Positions 57,881 to 64,000 of a stretch of DNA of 64,000 nucleotides are shown in pieces (within the stretch, counting starts at the first letter, position 1; each line of letters opens with the position of its first letter). The notes below the pieces were generated by a model. The model had not been told where the DNA came from, ran no database searches, and worked only from the letters and a program-made list of their open reading frames with translations. Made by a program: the position numbers and the translations under genes. The DNA comes from Nereocystis luetkeana. Taxonomy: Eukaryota > Sar > Phaeophyceae > Laminariales > Laminariaceae. The DNA lies in assembly GCA_031213475.1 (NCBI GenBank), contig JARUPZ010000034.1:4404940-4468939 (forward strand). Reading direction: 5' to 3'.

Positions 57881-59720
57881 GAATTCAAGTACGAGCTGGT
57901 TTAAGCGTATCCCCGCAGTATTCGTCAGACACGCCTGCCGCGTGCAATAGCAAAACTCAAACTGTCACGTATTTGTTATCTTACTGACCGCCATGAACAG
58001 TGGAAGGGAAGTGACATGGCCAGTTTTTTTTTGGGGGACTTAGCTAGGACTAGCGCTACCGCCGAAAATGGGGCCCGACCAATCACGGGCCTTCAAAAAG
58101 GTCAGCCATAGTCAGGCGTTTCCGTAGGAGCAAACATTTTGTTTCGCGTTGTTTTTCTGAACGAGACGTTTCCAGGTGGCCCAAGGCATGTCTGTACATG
58201 GTTTCACGCAAACGTTCGAAGATCTGACGGCGTACAATCAACAGAAAGTCATACTTGACGCCCAAAATCGATTATATACAGAAACTAGTACTATTATAGT
58301 AAGTAACTCCGAGGTGATGCCATAATTTGCACGTTTACCGCACTAAGGTCCATAAAAAGTCCACGCCGCTTTAGAGAGATCAACCCTGAACTTTTGCACA
58401 CGTGTTGACGCATGCCACAGCAGAGGTGCACCGTTTTTTTTTTTTTTCTGAAGCGCTCCTCACTCACTCAAGGAGCTCCATACCTCACCCGAAAACTGAC
58501 GTCAGCAAAAATCGAATTCCCTCCCCGATGGATAATCCTGATGGCCCAACTATGCAAATAGCCAATTTTCAAAACAAGATTGGCATTCCGACGATTTCGG
58601 GTTAAGGAGCCCTGTCATTGCAGAAAATATTTTAGCGGAAATATGTGGCCTCCATCGTGGCGCGCATCTGCTCTGTATGCCCCTGCCGAAGCAGGAGACG
58701 AATATTTTTTACTCGGTTGTTTTCGTCGCCGAAACTTTGGGAAATTTGGGATCTCCCAATCTCTTCCAAAAAAAAAACAAAAACCGAACATTCTTTTAGG
58801 AAAAAGAAATAAAATATACAACCGCCAACATCAAATTACAGTAGTATGTAAGGCGGAGTGTCCTACCCTAATTTCAGCATGAAAAACGCTCGTTAAACCC
58901 TTTATTTCAGCACTGTTTACAAAATGTTTACCCTACCCTGATTCCCGGCGGATTCTCCCCCAAATCTTGTGTGCAGCTCTATCAAGGGGTTCATTCGTGG
59001 AAAAACAATTTTTCAAACAAAGAAACGTGCCCAAAAATATGTTGTTTTCTTTTTTTTGGGGGGGGGTAACTCTCCATTTCTCAAGCGCTGTCGCGTACGT
59101 ACTGTACACGGCCGTTTTTGTTTTGCTTCGTTTTGTTTTGTTAGTTTGTTTTTTTTTGTTTTTTTTTATAACTCGGCGGATTGGTTAAAATAAAGCTTAA
59201 GCTCGCCACACTTCGTCCTACTACTGTATCGCAACCCGCGCGCCATCGATCCTCAGCCCATCGGGCACAGTAAAACAAATATCGAACGTGCTCGTATCAT
59301 ATACTGCGAAAAACTGTCACATTTTGTGGACTGCTCTAAAACCTACACGCCCCGTTGCACTCTTCGATCGCAGGCAGCAGCATCACACCAAGCTCGCAAA
59401 GATGGGTTCCGAGGAAACTCTTCGATCTCACAGGCTCTTGTTCTCAAAAATACGAGCAAGAAGAACTGTCAATACTATAGTTTTCTCTGCGATCGTCGCG
59501 CCTTATTCGTCCCCGAACCCCCCCCCCCCCCGCCGCCCCCTTCTTCCCGGTACATAATAACGCATATTCTCTTTACTACGGTATATAATACCTATCTGGA
59601 TGAAGATGCAGCGCCCTACCGCGGTAGGCCGCCTTTACCTCCGCTCGGCCAGCCAAGAAATTTGTCACGCCCAGGGTAGACAAGTGCTGCACAACCTGCG
59701 CGGGTCGTACAAAGGAGTTC

Positions 59721-59751
<31 letters not shown>

Positions 59752-60010
59752 TGGCGTTTTCTTTTTGTGACCACGGAGTAAGTTTCGGGCAAAAACGAAC
59801 TCATGCGAGAACATCACCCTCATCATCGTCACATTGTGGGGCGGTAGCGATGGTGTGGAGGGCACACCTAGGTGGGTTGATGCCTCGGGGTCTGCATCGA
59901 AACAGAGCGACAGAGCATGGGTGACCTTGTTTAGGTTGTGCAAAATGAGGCGGTACAATCCGGGGGAAGGGGACCTGGTATCCACAACATATAAGTACAC
60001 GAAAAGGGCA

Positions 60011-60058
60011 TCAGCTGTGAGGTCGAGGGTTTCGTCGAAAATCATCTTTGCAAGCTGC
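60011..60058 (-). repeat. CAGCTTGCAAA(T/G)ATG motif, copy 4
   Basis: On the minus strand the ATG opens a 108-codon frame (to 59719) starting MIFDETLDLTADALF. Related starts are MSFDQILDLTA at 22046 and MTSEAVFDITA at 56572. Whether any is translated is unknown. Confidence 0.55.
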
Positions 60059-60151
60059 GTTTGATGCTTCGATCGCGCGCACTACGGGTTTCGTATATGT
60101 AGTTCGCAGGTTTAGGTTAATCTATAATGGTATGTAGATGGGATTTTGAAC

Positions 60152-60600
60152 AAGGGAAGGCGGGGGGGGGGGGGGGGCTAGGAGAGGGAAGGAGTTCGCC
60201 AGTAACGACCGGCAGCGACCATACCTGGTAGGTTTCGTCTCTCAGCCGCCGCGCATGCGAGTGGCAGCAAACCGAACCGACAGCCGCGACAGCGGCAGTA
60301 GCAACAGCGATAGCAGCAACAGCAACAGCACTAGTAGCAACGATAGCACATAGCAGCAGCAGCAGCAGCAGCAGCAAGAACAGCAATAAGACTACCAACA
60401 AGAACAACAACAGCAACAAGATAACCAACTACAACAACAACGACGTCAACAGTACGTAGCAAAAGAAACGAAACAACAATCGACAACAACGACAACCACC
60501 ACCACCACCACCACAACCGCCACCATCACCATCACCACAGACACCAGTACCACCACGACCACGACCACGAACAACCATTCCACTACCACCAACAAAAACA
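60152..60600. repeat. G-tract and CAG/CAA/CAC triplet-rich stretch
   Basis: A G-run at 60162-60177, then AGC, AAC and ACC triplet runs (60290-60560). Open frames are artefacts of composition. Confidence 0.75.
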
Positions 60601-60917
60601 AAAAAGGGATGATTTTTTTCCGCTCAACCGCAAACCCTTTCCCTGCTTTTCAACCGCTAGGAAAATCGTGCTCCCGCCCCCTCTCACTCGGCACGCACGC
60701 CTCCGATACTCTCTACAGTAAACCAAATAAAACCACAAAAAAAACGCTGGTAAGGAACTGCAGGTCGAAAGGGATGCGCGTTCAATGGTCAAATGACTAA
60801 GGCAAGCAACAAATCAGCCCGCCCTCCCGCCCCCCCTCGGCACGCACGCCACCGATACTCTCCACAGTAAACAAAACGATACCAGCAAACAAAAGGCCGC
60901 AGACGAAAGCCCAGCAC

Positions 60918-62397
60918 CTGGGAATTCAACCGCTGCTCCCCAAACGCCGGTTTTCTACTGTCGTCGAACTCCCACCCCTCCGCCCCGCCCCCACCCAACG
61001 GGTTTCCACCAAAAGAAGGATTGGCACCACCAGCTCCGCCCACCCCCGCCTCCCCTCCCCCACTCCCTGCAGCTCCGGTGGCCCGCGCCTTACTGGCCCT
61101 ATCTCTCGCCGCCTTCGCCATCCTCTCCGTCTCGGCCTTGCGCTGAGCATTGCGGGCCACCTGATCCACCATGGTTTTTCTGCGGGGAGGAGGCGTTCGT
61201 TTTCGTTCCGGGGAGGCAATACATAAATTAGTTCAAGATTAGGCACAACACGTGCTTAAAAGTGACATCCAAAAAACGGATTCGAAAAGGGTAAAAGAAA
61301 AGTACCCTTGAGGGGGCTATGTACCTTCTCATCCTCCACGCTTTTTCTGCAGGGACCACCAATACCAACACCACCAACACCAATACCACCTCCCCACCAT
61401 CACCCTCATCCCCTCCCCACCACCGCCATCACCACCATCGCTACCCCCATCACCAGCACCAACACCAAACCTACCAGGATCATCGCCGTGAACTACAGAG
61501 ACACACCGCGAACACACACCACCACCGCCACCACCACCATCATGCTCTACTTTCCCACGCCCATATACCACGCTATGCCCCGAAAAACCGTGAAAGTTGA
61601 ATAATATATACATACGAAGTATATATATATTCGGTTATTATATTTTGGGGCAGAAGTGGTATCCCTTATGAGGCCAGACCGGGGCCGATGAAACAGCCGT
61701 GGGTCCATGATTTTGGGCCTGATCACCGGCTAAACATGGCTCGAACATCTGAACAGTAGTGGTAGTGGTAACCCAAGAGACCCAAAAGCGAGGTCATATC
61801 ACATCATAGGAGTTGGGAGGGAGAAATGGGGACCATCCCTCCCACGCAGGTAAGCGTAGGGTATTTCTCTACTTCTGCTACAAGGTGGTGGAACATGTTG
61901 ATATTACGGGGGACCATAGTTAATGGAACCTATGGTATACATAAAAAAACTACCTGGTATATATTTGACCATTTTTACTAACAATATTTGGTCCTACTAA
62001 CTTTGGTCCCCCGTAATAGTAATCAGAACCAAAGACGGTGTGTAAACGTGAGGGGATGCTTGTTTTTTGGGGTCGATCGTGGGTTCTGATTCTTACTACA
62101 TTAGCCCACCCGGAATAGGACACACTGATTTATATTGAGGTCTTACCGCGCCAAATCCGAGGCATTTTGTATAAGAGCGGAAACATATCCCAGGCGGGGT
62201 GCGTACCTGAACCGCCGCGCTCCGATAATGTTCCCGGCTACGGCGGTGACGACAATGGCGGCGATAACCTGCCCCTTGAAGCTGAACGTGTCTCCCTCCT
62301 TCTTCCCTCCCTCCTTCCCGGCGGCGGGGGACGCGGCACCAGCAGAAGCGACGGCACCTTCCGGAACGTGACACACATCGGACAGATGGCCGATCCT
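60918..62397 (-). CDS. Unknown small membrane protein with basic helix and Gly-rich tail, two exons seen
   Basis: One exon ends at 62207 (GT donor at 62206-62205); the next runs 61179-60918 (AG at 61181-61180, GT at 60917). They join in phase (2+1). The first encodes an Ala/Gly/Lys stretch, then a helix (FKGQVIAAIVVTAVAGNIIG) that is probably membrane-spanning, ending ARRF. The second encodes MVDQVARNAQRKAETERMAK and a further Arg/Lys/Ala helix, a Gly-rich linker, then WEFDDSRKPAFGEQRLNSQ. The 5' boundary is unresolved: the frame is open to about 62400 without a clear ATG. A third exon is expected downstream on the minus strand. An alternative is that the second exon starts its own protein at ATG 61172. 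No family recognised. Confidence 0.5.
61350..61550. repeat. CAC/CAT triplet-rich run inside the minus-strand gene's intron
   Basis: ACCACCAATACCAACACC-type low complexity; Thr-, His- and Gly-rich frames here are artefacts. Confidence 0.75.
61907..62013. mobile_element. MITE-A copy 6
   Basis: TA-flanked; ends CGGGGGACCATAGTTAATGG and ACTTTGGTCCCCCG. Closest to copy 1; contains TACCTGGTA at 61951. Lies in the intron of the minus-strand gene. Confidence 0.8.
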
Positions 62398-62608
62398 CGC
62401 TCAATGATCTGGATCGTCCAGGGCAGACACACTCCAAATACATACACCCTATTCCCTAGCAGTAGGAGGCTGTGGAGCAGAATCAGCCAGTGCCCTCTCC
62501 CCAAACGAGATGCCGCAGGACCGGATGGATGCCATTTGCAAACAGAGACTTATCCGAGGGGCATGCGCCGTACAGCAAAACATGTGACAACCACAACAAC
62601 AGCTATTA

Positions 62609-62699
62609 CGGAAGACCATAGTAAATAGAACCACATATTGTTAGTAGAAATACGTACAGTTTTTACTGTACCGTAGGTCCTATTTACTATGGCCCCCCG
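62609..62699. mobile_element. MITE-A copy 7
   Basis: Ends CGGAAGACCATAGTAAATAG and CTATTTACTATGGCCCCCCG; TA at the left and TC at the right (one change from TA). Shortest copy. Confidence 0.75.
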
Positions 62700-63825
62700 T
62701 CATAGGAGGGCCCGGTACTGGCTGGCGCAGCCAGTACGCTGGATTCCCTCAGTATACTGTTGCGGCGAAGCCTCAACCTGGCGGCCAAGCCGCTTCTCGT
62801 GGCGAGCCATCGTCCCCGCCCCCCGCTGGCGAGGGGTCCTCCGCCGGAGGAGTTTTTTTGGTGTGTGTGATCTCGCTTCACTCATCATCACAATCCAGGG
62901 CGAAAAGAGTTGGAGTGGGGAGCGCGAGACACAACTTCGTCCATCGTGTGCAAGGTCCCCCTCTCTTTATCTCTACGAGCTCCCTCTCTCGTGTACCCAT
63001 TTATTCATTTGTGACGTTTTCCGTTCTACTTTTGCTGACTCTTATGCGAGCCGGAACCGGGAAAAAGAACAAGGTTTGTAGAGAGACCCAGGAGGAACTT
63101 GGTGCCAGATTATATCTGATTTATGAATCTTACCGATAGACAAAAAAAAAAAATCTCTGAACAAAAAAACGGTATTTCGATCAGAAATGGCCTGGCCAGA
63201 CGAAACCAGATACCAGTTATGTACGGTCCCAGAGCTGGCCGAAACTGAGATTTTGAACCCCGCACAGGAGGCATAACGTGGCGGGCCTAATACTTGTGCA
63301 TATCATCGCTACTACTGCAGCTGCTGTACTCTATCAGAATCTCTGACACTGTATCCCGGCATATAGCGGTAGATAGAGACTCCAAGTTCCGATGATGGCG
63401 AACACCTGACTGCACCGCAGAGGTGGTTGTCGTTGTGTTGTTCAGCTTTCTGCAATGGCAACGCACTGCTCCTTGATGCTGCAGCAGACTGCCAAGCTTT
63501 AGGACCCTTCGCCGAAGGAAGCCAAGCCAGTCCAGGAAGCTCGAGTCTGCGAAAGCTCGCCCCATGTTACCACCGGGCGGGTAACGAACAGGATGCATGG
63601 ATGCCGTGTACTGCTGTGTGTCCGCCGAGTTCAAATATTGCGGTAACTCCTCCCTCCAACGTCCTCCCAACTCAAACGAGACCCCAGCACGTATACTTCC
63701 ACCAAACACCATAAAAGAGGAAAAGACGAAACTCGGTACACGAATCTGGGCCATACGAAAAACAGAAGTGCATGCCGGTTCAGTTTTCCGGTTTCGGCTC
63801 CCATACTCGTAAGATTCAGCCTTGT
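62700..63825. other. Intergenic stretch, no gene recognised
   Basis: The sequence 62703-62855 is GC-rich with short inverted pieces (CTGGCGCAGCCAG, CCTCCGCCGGAGG). A minus-strand frame of 155 codons at 63287-63754 has ordinary composition but no recognised family. Confidence 0.4.
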
Positions 63826-64000
63826 ATCAGCTGACCCGGCCCGACCCGCGAAAATTTTGATACTCGTATGTCCACTTGACCCGACCCGACCCGCGATATT
63901 TTGAAAGCCTCTTGACCCGACCCGACCCGACTCGACCCGTGAGATTTGAAAACCTCCTGACCCGACCCGATCCGCGAGATTTCAAAACCTCCTGACCCGA
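63826..64000. repeat. GACCCGACCCG repeat array cut by the window end
   Basis: At least three units of about 50-55 bases, each CTTGACCCGACCCGACCCGC followed by GATATTTTGAAA-like sequence. It matches the internal repeats of the hAT element at 21203-21995 in reverse orientation, so it is probably one arm of a related element. Confidence 0.7.

Larger units (their letters stand above)
56846..60010. other. Repeat-rich stretch, no gene recognised
   Basis: GATCTACAGATAGATC-type fragments at 57120-57440 match 20045-20110. It also holds a T-tract at 58434-58448, a C-tract at 59520-59530, a (TA)n run at 59725-59750 and copy 3 of the CAGCTTGCAAA motif at 59390-59434. The minus-strand frame 58083-58265 has plausible composition but no recognisable family. 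Confidence 0.45.

Noticed and set aside
56648-60918. Direct join of the 61179-60918 exon to the 56789-56648 exon as one gene with a J-domain
   Set aside because: Phases do not match, no HPD motif was found and 4 kb of repeats lie between; left as separate candidates.
63287-63754. 155-codon minus-strand frame
   Set aside because: No family, no partner exon; length is not unusual for this GC content.

Overview
The window is eukaryotic nuclear DNA, most likely from a stramenopile and probably a brown alga (inference). Genes are split by GT-AG introns of hundreds to thousands of bases. One gene encodes a mastigoneme-type EGF-repeat protein (SIG1/OCM1 family), a hallmark of stramenopile flagella. 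Most of the sequence is young mobile elements, MITEs and microsatellites. I found no rRNA gene, CRISPR array or convincing tRNA gene.

Layout. 1-13.4 kb is gene-poor: a tandem repeat family with an inverted copy, a 1.65-kb TA-flanked element (7401-9051), a nested MITE and one candidate first exon (5099-5323). 13.4-19.4 kb holds an NDRG-family gene in six exons. 19.4-22.4 kb has simple repeats and a non-autonomous hAT element with a perfect 8-bp target duplication. 22434-36894 is a very young 14.5-kb Ty3/gypsy LTR element with 499-bp LTRs that look identical; its polyprotein carries a NADAR (YbiA-like) domain before the protease and chromodomain-like plus Tudor-like segments after the integrase. 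37678-44650 is a pogo-like DNA transposon whose transposase intron was entered, in reverse, by a second copy of the same transposon, giving a 7-kb palindrome. 46008-51530 is the mastigoneme gene in five phase-0 exons. 51.5-64 kb is repeat-rich, with parts of one or two minus-strand genes (60.9-62.4 kb and 56.6 kb).

The host genes do not form an operon or pathway. NDRG proteins are non-catalytic alpha/beta-hydrolase-fold proteins; the mastigoneme protein is secreted and probably becomes part of flagellar hairs. The main biological signals are the captured NADAR domain, the self-nested transposon with both exons of the outer gene preserved, about 30 copies of a 9-base motif (TACCWGGTA) against about 0.5 expected, and a duplicated exon start inside the mastigoneme gene. 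All coordinates and copy counts were read by eye; exon joins rest on splice sites, phase agreement and family resemblance, not on transcripts.
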